DNA from: Candidatus Adiutrix sp. | Lineage (GTDB): Bacteria; Desulfobacterota; Desulfarculia; Adiutricales; Adiutricaceae | Length of the DNA stretch: 5,585 bases | Direction of reading: 5' to 3' | Assembly (NCBI GenBank): GCA_031286085.1 | Contig: JAITUX010000038.1 | Location: 1 to 5,585, forward strand | Part shown: piece by piece, positions 1 through 5,585 of the stretch | How positions within the stretch are numbered: position 1 is the first letter of the stretch | How the letters are laid out: every line of letters starts with the position of its first letter | Notes under the pieces: generated by a model | What the model was told of the DNA's origin: nothing | Databases searched by the model: none | The model's input: the letters and a program-made list of their open reading frames with translations, nothing else | Translations under genes and position numbers: made by a program

Positions 1-1613
1 TGGGGGCCTCCCTGGCCGGCGGCCGGGCCCTGGCGGCCATGAAGCACGTGGGGGTCAACGTGGCCGCCGACCCGCTTCTGAGCATGGCCTACAGCGGCGT
101 CAACGGGGGGCTGGTCTTAGTCAGCGCCGACGACCCCGGCCTGCACTCCTCCCAGAACGAGCAGGACAACCGCCATTACGCCAAGTTCGCCAAGGTGCCC
201 ATGCTGGAGCCGGCCGACAGCCAGGAAGCCAAGGACATGGTCGGGGCGGCCCTTACGATTTCCGAAAAATACCAAAGGCCGGTCCTCCTGCGCACCACCA
301 CCCGCATCAATCACAGCAAGAGCGTGGTCGAGCCGGGCCTGAAAATCGCCCCCCCAAAAAGGCCCTATGAACGCCAGGCCCGTTTCGACCTGGTGCCGGC
401 CGTGGCCCGCCGCCTCCACGTGGAACTGGAGGCCCGGCTCCTGGAGTTGGCCGCCTTTTCCGAGGAAACGCCTTTGAACTTCATCGAGTGGCACGACCGG
501 AAAATCGGCGTCGTCTCCGCCGGCGCGGCCTATCAATACGCCCGGGAAGTTTTCGGCGAACAGGCCTCCTATCTCAAGCTGGGTTTCACCTTCCCCCCGC
601 CCTTGAAAAAGATAATGGCTTTCGCCGAAGAGGTCGGGACGCTCTACGTCGTCGAGGAACTGGAGCCTTTTCTGGAAGAGCAGATCAGGGCCGCCGGAAT
701 CAAGTGCGTCGGCAAGGAGAAAATCCCCCGCTGCGGGGAACTGGCCCCGGCCATCGTGGCCGAGGCCCTTCTGGGCCGGAAGCCGGAAATGGTCCAGGTG
801 GGGGCCGAAGCCGCCCCCCGGCCCCCCATCCTCTGCGCCGGCTGCCCCCACCGCGGCTTTTTCAACCAGTTGGGCAAGCTCCGGGACGTGGTGCTGACCA
901 GCGACCTCGGCTGTTACGCCCTGGGCGGCTCCCCGTCCCAGGGCGCCAAGGATTCCTGCATCTGCATGGGCGCGGCTTTCAGCATGGCCCACGGGGCCCA
1001 GAAGGTCTTCAGCCGCTTCGGCGAGAACAAGAGGGTCGTCGCCAACCTGGGCGATTCCACCTTCTTCCACTCCGGCCTCACCGGCCTGATGCAGGCGGTT
1101 TACAACAACAGCCCGGTGGTGTTCTGCATCCTGGACAACCGCACCACCGGCATGACCGGCCACCAGGAAAACCCCGGCAGCGGCTTCACCCTGCGGGGAG
1201 AGCCGGCCTTCATCCTGGAAATCGAGCCCCTGGTCCGGGCCCTGGGCGTCCGCCACGTCAGGACGGTCAACCCCCTGGACCAGGAGGCCATGAAAGAGGC
1301 CCTCCACTGGGGCCTGTCCATAACCGACGCGCCTTCGGTCGTCATCACCCGCTGGCCCTGCGCGCTCAAGAGGCAAAGCGAGGCCGACCGGCGGGAATTC
1401 GGCGATTATTTCCACCTCTGCCGGGTGGAGGCCGAACTCTGCGTAGGCTGCCGCTCCTGCGTGCGCACCGGCTGCCCGGCCCTGCGCTTTTCGCCGGCCG
1501 ACCAAAAGACCCGCATCGAGCCCGGCCAGTGCGTGGGCTGCGAAATCTGCCTCCAGGTCTGCCCTAAAAAGGCCATTTCCGCGGTGGATGGTCATAAGGG
1601 GGCGGAGGCATGA
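1..1613 (+). CDS. iorA: Indolepyruvate:ferredoxin oxidoreductase, alpha subunit (5'-partial)
   Basis: IorA and IorB together convert aryl pyruvates (indolepyruvate, phenylpyruvate, hydroxyphenylpyruvate) plus CoA to aryl-acetyl-CoA, CO2 and reduced ferredoxin; the cytoplasmic reaction is reversible. The frame is open from base 3 (bases 1-2 are the end of a split codon), and the residues before the first ATG (39) read GASLAGGRALAA, which matches the conserved family run before MKHVGVNVAADPL. ATG 39 is therefore an internal methionine. 536 residues are visible, so roughly 60-100 N-terminal residues lie upstream. Numbering from base 3, the parts in order are: the rest of the pyrimidine-binding domain; the middle domain; CAGCPHRG at 278-285; the TPP/Mg motif from GDS (350) to LDN (377-379); and a C-terminal ferredoxin module. 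That module has cysteines 480/483/486/491 and 510/513/516/520, both followed by Pro, enough for two [4Fe-4S] clusters. No frameshift or missing ligand is seen. The stop overlaps iorB. Confidence 0.96.
   Translation, partial: GASLAGGRALAAMKHVGVNVAADPLLSMAYSGVNGGLVLVSADDPGLHSSQNEQDNRHYAKFAKVPMLEPADSQEAKDMVGAALTISEKYQRPVLLRTTTRINHSKSVVEPGLKIAPPKRPYERQARFDLVPAVARRLHVELEARLLELAAFSEETPLNFIEWHDRKIGVVSAGAAYQYAREVFGEQASYLKLGFTFPPPLKKIMAFAEEVGTLYVVEELEPFLEEQIRAAGIKCVGKEKIPRCGELAPAIVAEALLGRKPEMVQVGAEAAPRPPILCAGCPHRGFFNQLGKLRDVVLTSDLGCYALGGSPSQGAKDSCICMGAAFSMAHGAQKVFSRFGENKRVVANLGDSTFFHSGLTGLMQAVYNNSPVVFCILDNRTTGMTGHQENPGSGFTLRGEPAFILEIEPLVRALGVRHVRTVNPLDQEAMKEALHWGLSITDAPSVVITRWPCALKRQSEADRREFGDYFHLCRVEAELCVGCRSCVRTGCPALRFSPADQKTRIEPGQCVGCEICLQVCPKKAISAVDGHKGAEA
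1596..1602 (+). promoter_or_regulatory. Ribosome binding site of iorB inside the iorA 3' end
   Basis: AAGGGGG lies seven bases before the ATG at 1610, a normal Shine-Dalgarno distance. A second purine run, GGAGG at 1604-1608, is only one base from the start and is probably too close to serve. The site lies inside the last codons of iorA, which fits translational coupling of the two subunits. Confidence 0.6.
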
Positions 1614-2182
1614 GCGAAGTCAAAAACATTCTTTTGGTCGGCGTAGGCGGCCAGGGGACCATACTGGTGGGGAAGATCCTGTCCGGCGGGCTGCTTGACG
1701 CCGGCTACGACGTCAAGATGTCGGAAGTCCACGGCATGGCCCAGCGGGGCGGCAGCGTCTCCACCCAGGTCCGCTACGGCCGGAAAGTTTACGCCCCCGT
1801 CATCGACCAGGGCCAGGCCGACATCCTGGTGGCCTTCGAGACCATGGAAGCCGTGCGCTGGGCCTCCTACCTCAAAAAGGGCGGGCAGGCCGTGGTCAAC
1901 GACTACCGCATCCCCTCGGCGCCCATCCTGGCCGGCCAGGCCCAATACCCGGAAGGGCTCCTGGAGGCCCTCCAGGCCCAGGCCCGGACGACGGTCATCA
2001 AGGCCGGGGAGATGGCCGCGGCCCTGGGCAACGTCAAGGCCATGAACCTGGTTCTCTTCGGCGCCCTGGTCAGGAAAATGAACCTGGACGGCCTCGACTG
2101 GGCCGGCCGTATCAAGGCCGGCGTCAAGCCGGAATTCGTCGAACTCAATCTCAAGGCTTTCCAGGCCGGCTATGAGGCCTGA
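1610..2182 (+). CDS. iorB: Indolepyruvate:ferredoxin oxidoreductase, beta subunit
   Basis: This is the small subunit of the IOR complex, a 190-residue protein of the pyruvate/ketoisovalerate oxidoreductase gamma-domain family, at the usual length for IorB (about 190-200). It completes the active site and the CoA-handling part of the enzyme with IorA. Visible family marks are the N-terminal glycine loop GVGGQG (residues 11-16) after a hydrophobic strand, and the conserved SEVHGMAQRGGSV segment (38-50) typical of this domain. It carries no iron-sulfur motif, as expected, because the clusters are in IorA. Its ATG shares four bases (ATGA, 1610-1613) with the iorA stop, a classic coupling arrangement for subunits needed in equal amounts. 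The frame is intact. The next gene starts about 35 bases downstream with no terminator between them, so co-transcription is likely. Confidence 0.95.
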   Translation: MSEVKNILLVGVGGQGTILVGKILSGGLLDAGYDVKMSEVHGMAQRGGSVSTQVRYGRKVYAPVIDQGQADILVAFETMEAVRWASYLKKGGQAVVNDYRIPSAPILAGQAQYPEGLLEALQAQARTTVIKAGEMAAALGNVKAMNLVLFGALVRKMNLDGLDWAGRIKAGVKPEFVELNLKAFQAGYEA

Positions 2183-2202
2183 ACGAAGACGGTTTCCCGC
2201 GA

Positions 2203-2208
2203 AAGGGG
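2203..2208 (+). promoter_or_regulatory. Ribosome binding site of the trpB2 gene
   Basis: AAGGGG sits nine bases before ATG 2218, and a second weaker AAGG (2210-2213) sits four bases before it. A GTG at 2215 is in the same frame and directly precedes the ATG. The spacing from AAGGGG is acceptable for either codon, so ATG 2218 is chosen because ATG is the stronger start codon. The difference is one residue. Confidence 0.5.
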
Positions 2209-2217
2209 CAAGGCGTG

Positions 2218-3594
2218 ATGTCAAACCGGAAAATCCCTTATAAAATACATCTTTCGGAGGAGGAAACCCCGAAGGCCTGGTTCAATGTGCGCGCCGACAT
2301 GAAAACCGGCCACCGGCCGATGCTCCATCCGGCGACCTTGCGGCCGGTCGCCGCGGAGGACCTAAACCCCGTGTTCTGCCGGGAACTGGTCAGGCAGGAA
2401 CTGAACGACCAGGACCGCTTCATCGAGATACCGCCGGAGGTCTGGGATTTCTACAAGATGTACCGCCCCTCGCCCCTGGTCCGCGCCTACTGCCTGGAGG
2501 AGGCCCTGGGCACCCCGGCCAGGATCTACTACAAGTATGAAGGCGGCAACACCTCGGGCAGCCACAAGCTCAATTCGGCCATCGCGCAGGCCTATTACGC
2601 GAAGAAGCAGGGGCTTATCGGAGTCACCACGGAGACGGGGGCCGGGCAATGGGGCACGGCGCTGTCCATGGCCTGCGGCTACTTCGGGCTGGAATGCCGG
2701 GTTTACATGGTCAAGATTTCCGAGCAACAGAAGCCCTACCGCAAGGGCGTCATGGAGACCTACGGCGCGAAGGTCACGCCGTCGCCCTCCGACACCACTA
2801 ATATCGGGCGCAAGATACTCGCGGAGAATCCTGAAACCGGCGGCAGCCTCGGCTGCGCGATCTCGGAGGCGGTGGAGGCCGCCGTGACGACCGAGGGGTT
2901 CAGGTATGTCTTAGGCAGCGTTTTGAACCAGGTCCTCCTGCACCAGTCCATCATCGGGCTGGAGGCCAGGGCCGCGCTGGAAAAATACGGCGAGTACCCG
3001 GACGTGGTCATAGGCTGCGCCGGCGGCGGTTCCAACCTCGGCGGCCTTATGGCCCCCTACATGGCCGACCGGCTGGCGGGCAAAAAAGCGCCGCGCTTCA
3101 TAGCCGTCGAGCCAGCCTCCTGCCCCTCCCTGACGCGCGGGCGCTTCGCCTACGATTTCTGCGATACGGGCATGGTCACGCCCCTGGCCAAGATGTACAC
3201 CCTGGGCGCGGGGTTCATGCCGGCGCCGAACCACGCGGGGGGCCTCAGGTATCACGGCATGAGCCCCATCATCTCGCAGCTCTACCATGACGGGCATATC
3301 GACGAGGCGCGCGCCGTGGGCCAGGTGCGGGTGTTCGAAGCCGCGGCCATGTTCGCCCGCATCGAAGGCATCCTGCCCGCGCCGGAATCGGGCCACGCCA
3401 TCCGCGTGGCCCTGGACGAAGCCTTGAAATGCAAGGAGACCGGCGAAAAGAAGACCATCCTGTTCGGGCTTTCCGGCACGGGCAGCTACGACCTCGCCGC
3501 CTACATGCAATATAACGAAGGGTCGCTGGAGGACCATATCCCGACGGACGAGGATCTGGAGAAGGGTTTCGCGGGGCTGCCGAAGGTGGATTGA
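2218..3594 (+). CDS. trpB2: TrpB2-type tryptophan synthase beta-like PLP enzyme
   Basis: A 458-residue fold-type II PLP enzyme of the TrpB2 (TrpB-like) family. Its length and long N-terminal extension fit TrpB2 rather than classical TrpB, which is about 400 residues. Numbering from ATG 2218, the Schiff-base lysine is K117 in GNTSGSHKLNSA. The catalytic glutamate is E139 in ETGAGQWG, where classical TrpB reads GQHG. The PLP-phosphate loop is GGGSN at 269-273. ILPAPESGHA (E390, H393) and SGTGS (419-423) form the C-terminal part of the active site. All key residues are present, so the enzyme should be active. The family makes L-tryptophan from indole and a serine-type donor; some TrpB2 proteins are reported to prefer O-phosphoserine. 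TrpB2 proteins generally work without the TrpA channel partner, and no trpA or other trp gene is visible here. Its position after iorAB suggests indole or tryptophan salvage rather than de novo synthesis. A different beta-replacement substrate cannot be excluded. Confidence 0.93.
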   Translation: MSNRKIPYKIHLSEEETPKAWFNVRADMKTGHRPMLHPATLRPVAAEDLNPVFCRELVRQELNDQDRFIEIPPEVWDFYKMYRPSPLVRAYCLEEALGTPARIYYKYEGGNTSGSHKLNSAIAQAYYAKKQGLIGVTTETGAGQWGTALSMACGYFGLECRVYMVKISEQQKPYRKGVMETYGAKVTPSPSDTTNIGRKILAENPETGGSLGCAISEAVEAAVTTEGFRYVLGSVLNQVLLHQSIIGLEARAALEKYGEYPDVVIGCAGGGSNLGGLMAPYMADRLAGKKAPRFIAVEPASCPSLTRGRFAYDFCDTGMVTPLAKMYTLGAGFMPAPNHAGGLRYHGMSPIISQLYHDGHIDEARAVGQVRVFEAAAMFARIEGILPAPESGHAIRVALDEALKCKETGEKKTILFGLSGTGSYDLAAYMQYNEGSLEDHIPTDEDLEKGFAGLPKVD

Positions 3595-3597
3595 TAT

Positions 3598-3628
3598 GCC
3601 GGCGGGCGAAGGCGCCCGGGCTGGTTTT
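3598..3628 (+). terminator. Possible weak hairpin terminator or attenuator after trpB2
   Basis: Just past the trpB2 stop, CGGGCG (3603-3608) pairs with CGCCCG (3613-3618) around an AAGG loop. After a two-base bulge, CCGG (3599-3602) can extend the stem by pairing with CTGG (3621-3624), including one G-U pair. TTTT follows at 3625-3628. The T run is short, so this may only attenuate read-through or stabilise the 3' end of the upstream transcript. It was found by eye and no folding energy was calculated. Confidence 0.33.
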
Positions 3629-3643
3629 ACAGATATGAAAATC

Positions 3644-3650
3644 AAGGTGG
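3644..3650 (+). promoter_or_regulatory. Ribosome binding site of the symporter gene
   Basis: AAGGTGG lies seven bases before ATG 3658. It is the clearest Shine-Dalgarno in the window and fixes the symporter start. It lies downstream of the hairpin at 3598-3628, so the symporter has its own strong translation signal independent of trpB2. Confidence 0.7.
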
Positions 3651-3657
3651 TATCGAA

Positions 3658-5205
3658 ATGTTAACCAAGATGATTCTGCTGCTGGGTTTTTTCGCGGTCA
3701 CGATTTTCGTAGGTTTTTATTTCCGCAAGCGGGCCTCCGACGTCAGCGGGTTCGTCCTGGCCGGGCGCGCCGTCGGGCCGTGGCTGACCGCTTTCGCCTA
3801 CGGGACCTCCTATTTCTCCGCCGTGGTTTTCGTCGGCTACGCCGGCCAGTTCGGGTGGAAATTCGGCACGGCGGCCGTATGGATAGGCCTGGCCAACGCC
3901 TTCATCGGCTCGCTTTTGCCCTGGATGATACTGGGGCGGCGCACGCGCATCATGACGCAGCACTTGAACAGCGCCACCATGCCCGAATTCTTCGGCTCCC
4001 GGTTCGATTCCCGGGCCATGAAAGTCGGGGCCTCAATCCTCATCTTCATCTTCCTCATCCCCTACACGGCCTCGCTGTATAACGGGCTTTCGCGCCTTTT
4101 CGCCATGGCCTTCGGCGTGGACTTCACGGTCTGCATCGTGGCCATGGCCGTGCTCACGGGGATATACGTGATCGCCGGAGGCTATTTCGCCACGGCGGTC
4201 AACGATTTCATACAGGGCTTCATCATGCTGGCCGGAACCGTAGCCGTCATCGCCGCCGTGCTCAACCAGAACGGCGGTTTCCTGGCGGCCCTGGATTCCA
4301 TGGCCCGCATCGAGGATCCGTCGGCCGCCCCCGGCGCCTATACCTCCTTCTTCGGCCCCGACCCGCTGAACCTCCTGGGCGTCATGCTCCTCACCTCCCT
4401 CGGCACCTGGGGGCTGCCCCAGCTGGTGCAGAAGTTTTACGCCATAAAATCAGAAAAGGCCATTTCCACGGGCACGGTTATTTCGACCGTCTTCGCCCTG
4501 GTCGTGGCCGGCGGCAGCTATTTTCTGGGCAGCTTCGGCCGCCTTTACTCGGGAAGGGTTGACTTGAACGCGGGCGGCTACGATTCCATCATCCCGACCA
4601 TGCTTTCAGGCCTGCCCGACCTGTTGATCGGCCTCATCGTCATCCTGGTGCTTTCGGCCTCCATCTCCACGCTCTCCGCCCTGGTCATGACCTCGGCTTC
4701 AACCTTCACCCTGGATTTCCTTAAAGGCGCCCTGGTCAAGGAAATGAGCGGGAAAACGCAGCTTCTGCTCATCCGCGCCCTGGTCGTGGTGTTCATCCTC
4801 ATCTCCTCGGTCGTGGCCACGATGCAATACGGCGGCAGCATAACCTTCATCGCCCAGCTCATGGGCATTTCCTGGGGCGCCCTGGCCGGCGCCTTCCTGG
4901 CGCCTTTCCTCTACAGCCTGTATTGGAAACGCGTGAGCAACGCCGCCGTCTGGTGCTGCTTCCTCTTCAGCGCGGCCTTCATGGTCCTCAACATCTACCT
5001 CAAGCCCTCGTTCCCGCCCATTCTGCGGTCGCCCATCAACGCCGGGGCCTTCGTCATGCTCGCCGGCCTTATTATCGTGCCCCTGGTCAGCGCCCTGACC
5101 CGGAAGCCCGGCGCGGCCCTGGTCGAATCCTGCTTCTCCTGCTACGAGCGGACGGTGAGCATTAAAATAAGCGAGGCCCTGGGCGACGAAAACAAGGCCG
5201 GCTGA
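3658..5205 (+). CDS. Sodium:solute symporter (SSS/SLC5 family) permease
   Basis: A 515-residue inner-membrane protein that should couple inward sodium flow to uptake of a small solute. It is strongly hydrophobic along its length, with about 13 membrane segments: roughly residues 4-21, 41-63, 71-92, 123-141, 155-174, 184-202, 237-256, 271-292, 320-346, 370-389, 396-420, 428-447 and 461-480. Family marks include the N-terminal FRKRASDVSGFVLAGR stretch, GGYFATAVNDFIQG (174-187) and the SISTLSALVMTSAS helix. In that helix S337-T338 appear to line up with the Ser-Thr pair that binds sodium in E. coli PutP. Length is normal for the family (about 480-550). The short C-terminal tail is soluble. Substrate cannot be read from sequence. 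SSS members carry proline, pantothenate, acetate and phenylacetate, among others. Lying between an aryl-acid-type pathway and an acyl-CoA ligase, a carboxylate such as an arylacetate is a reasonable guess, with an aromatic amino acid as the alternative. Confidence 0.92.
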   Translation: MLTKMILLLGFFAVTIFVGFYFRKRASDVSGFVLAGRAVGPWLTAFAYGTSYFSAVVFVGYAGQFGWKFGTAAVWIGLANAFIGSLLPWMILGRRTRIMTQHLNSATMPEFFGSRFDSRAMKVGASILIFIFLIPYTASLYNGLSRLFAMAFGVDFTVCIVAMAVLTGIYVIAGGYFATAVNDFIQGFIMLAGTVAVIAAVLNQNGGFLAALDSMARIEDPSAAPGAYTSFFGPDPLNLLGVMLLTSLGTWGLPQLVQKFYAIKSEKAISTGTVISTVFALVVAGGSYFLGSFGRLYSGRVDLNAGGYDSIIPTMLSGLPDLLIGLIVILVLSASISTLSALVMTSASTFTLDFLKGALVKEMSGKTQLLLIRALVVVFILISSVVATMQYGGSITFIAQLMGISWGALAGAFLAPFLYSLYWKRVSNAAVWCCFLFSAAFMVLNIYLKPSFPPILRSPINAGAFVMLAGLIIVPLVSALTRKPGAALVESCFSCYERTVSIKISEALGDENKAG

Positions 5206-5218
5206 GAAGAAGCAAGGC

Positions 5219-5223
5219 GGGAG
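5219..5223 (+). promoter_or_regulatory. Likely ribosome binding site of the acyl-CoA ligase gene
   Basis: GGGAG lies ten bases before ATG 5234, in the 28-base gap after the symporter stop. It is at the long end of normal spacing. An AGG directly abutting the ATG is too close to act as the site. Confidence 0.45.
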
Positions 5224-5233
5224 ACGGCCCAGG

Positions 5234-5585
5234 ATGCCTATAACGGAAATACTGGCGGGCAACGCGGAGCGCTGCGGGGATAAAATCTGCCTGACGGAAA
5301 TCCACCCGGAACTGGAGGAGAAGTACGCCCAGACCTGGAAGGAGTTCGCGCTGGTGGAGACCGAGCCCGGCCCCTGCTGCCGGAAAGAGCTGACCTGGCG
5401 CTCGTTCGACAGTCAGGCCAACCAGTTGGCCAACCTGCTCCTCAAGCTGGGGGTGAAACGCGGCGGCAAGGTCGGCCTTCTGCTCATGAACTGCATCGAA
5501 TGGCTGCCGGTTTTCTTCGGCGTCTTGAAATCCGGCGCGGTGGTCGTGCCCCTGAATTTCAGGTATTCGGCCGAGGAAATCAAGT
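5234..5585 (+). CDS. AMP-forming acyl-CoA ligase, N-terminal fragment (3'-partial)
   Basis: The frame stays open from ATG 5234 to the window end, giving 117 codons of a protein that continues beyond it. The visible part is the N-terminal lobe of an adenylate-forming enzyme (AMP-binding family). It has ELTWRSFDSQANQLANLLL (52-70), then GVKRGGKVGLLLMNCIEWL (73-91), then FFGVLKSGAVVVPLNFRYS (94-112), the usual run leading to the first core beta sheet. Family members activate a carboxylic acid with ATP to an acyl-AMP and then transfer it to CoA. The ATP-binding P-loop, the acyl pocket and the C-terminal lysine are all outside the window, so catalytic competence and substrate cannot be judged. It follows the symporter by 28 bases with no terminator and is probably in the same transcript. 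Given iorAB nearby, an aryl acid (indoleacetate, phenylacetate) is a plausible substrate; a fatty acid is the main alternative. Confidence 0.88.
   Translation, partial: MPITEILAGNAERCGDKICLTEIHPELEEKYAQTWKEFALVETEPGPCCRKELTWRSFDSQANQLANLLLKLGVKRGGKVGLLLMNCIEWLPVFFGVLKSGAVVVPLNFRYSAEEIK

Noticed and set aside
39..41. ATG 39 as the true start of iorA.
   Set aside because: The frame is open upstream to the window edge and the upstream residues match conserved IorA sequence. There is no spacer or ribosome binding site, and the N-terminal TPP-domain residues would be missing.
488..1567. A 359-codon plus-strand frame inside iorA.
   Set aside because: Its product is an Arg/Pro/Gly-rich string typical of a shifted reading of GC-rich coding DNA. 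It lies entirely inside the intact iorA frame.
117..1595. A 492-codon open frame on the minus strand covering most of iorA.
   Set aside because: It is the antisense of a well-recognised gene in GC-rich DNA, where stop codons are scarce on the opposite strand. Its translation is low-complexity, rich in Gly, Ala and Asp, with no recognisable domain.
2183..2217. A possible promoter or terminator between iorB and trpB2.
   Set aside because: The gap is only 35 bases, with no convincing -35/-10 pair and no stem followed by a T run. It holds only the trpB2 ribosome binding site.
2911..3645. A 244-codon minus-strand frame across the trpB2 3' half and the following spacer.
   Set aside because: It overlaps a complete enzyme gene with all its motifs intact, has no recognisable domain, and looks like an antisense shadow.
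3635..3664. A nine-codon mini-ORF (MKIKVVSKC) overlapping the symporter start, which could be a leader peptide.
   Set aside because: No ribosome binding site precedes it, and its codons contain the symporter's own Shine-Dalgarno. It has no run of Trp, Phe or Tyr codons that would suggest attenuation by an aromatic amino acid.
4699..5262. A 187-codon minus-strand frame across the symporter 3' end and the ligase start.
   Set aside because: It is antisense to membrane-segment codons and gives a charged, repetitive product rich in Gly, Glu, Asp and His with no family resemblance. It is better explained as a shadow.

Overview
The window is a single-direction, five-gene metabolic segment on the + strand. 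It holds iorA (5' end outside the window), iorB, a TrpB2-type tryptophan synthase beta-like gene, a sodium:solute symporter, and the first 117 codons of an AMP-forming acyl-CoA ligase (3' end outside). It is gene-dense and GC-rich, and the longest non-coding gap is 63 bases. I see no RNA gene, mobile element, CRISPR array or long repeat.

The likely source is an anaerobic bacterium. Indolepyruvate:ferredoxin oxidoreductase (IOR) is an oxygen-sensitive, ferredoxin-linked enzyme of anaerobic archaea and bacteria. The high GC content and the gene set would fit an anaerobic Desulfobacterota-like lineage, but that assignment is an inference from general impression and is weak.

Region by region: 1-1613 encodes the IOR alpha subunit, with the TPP-binding core and a C-terminal 2x[4Fe-4S] module. 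1610-2182 encodes the IOR beta subunit and overlaps iorA by four bases (ATGA). 2218-3594 encodes a PLP enzyme of the TrpB2 family. 3595-3657 is a short spacer with a small GC-rich hairpin followed by four T and then a clear ribosome binding site. 3658-5205 encodes a 13-helix-type SSS family symporter. 5234 to the end begins an acyl-CoA ligase.

Read together, the genes suggest handling of aromatic amino acids or their aryl-acetate derivatives. The symporter could take up an aryl acid, the ligase could activate it to aryl-acetyl-CoA, and IOR could interconvert aryl-acetyl-CoA and arylpyruvate using ferredoxin. A transaminase encoded elsewhere would link arylpyruvate to the amino acid. TrpB2 could make tryptophan from free indole. 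The pathway can be drawn as salvage (reductive carboxylation of arylacetates) or as fermentation (oxidative decarboxylation of aromatic amino acids), and the sequence alone does not decide between them. Each enzyme family is known; the joint arrangement is the most interesting point.
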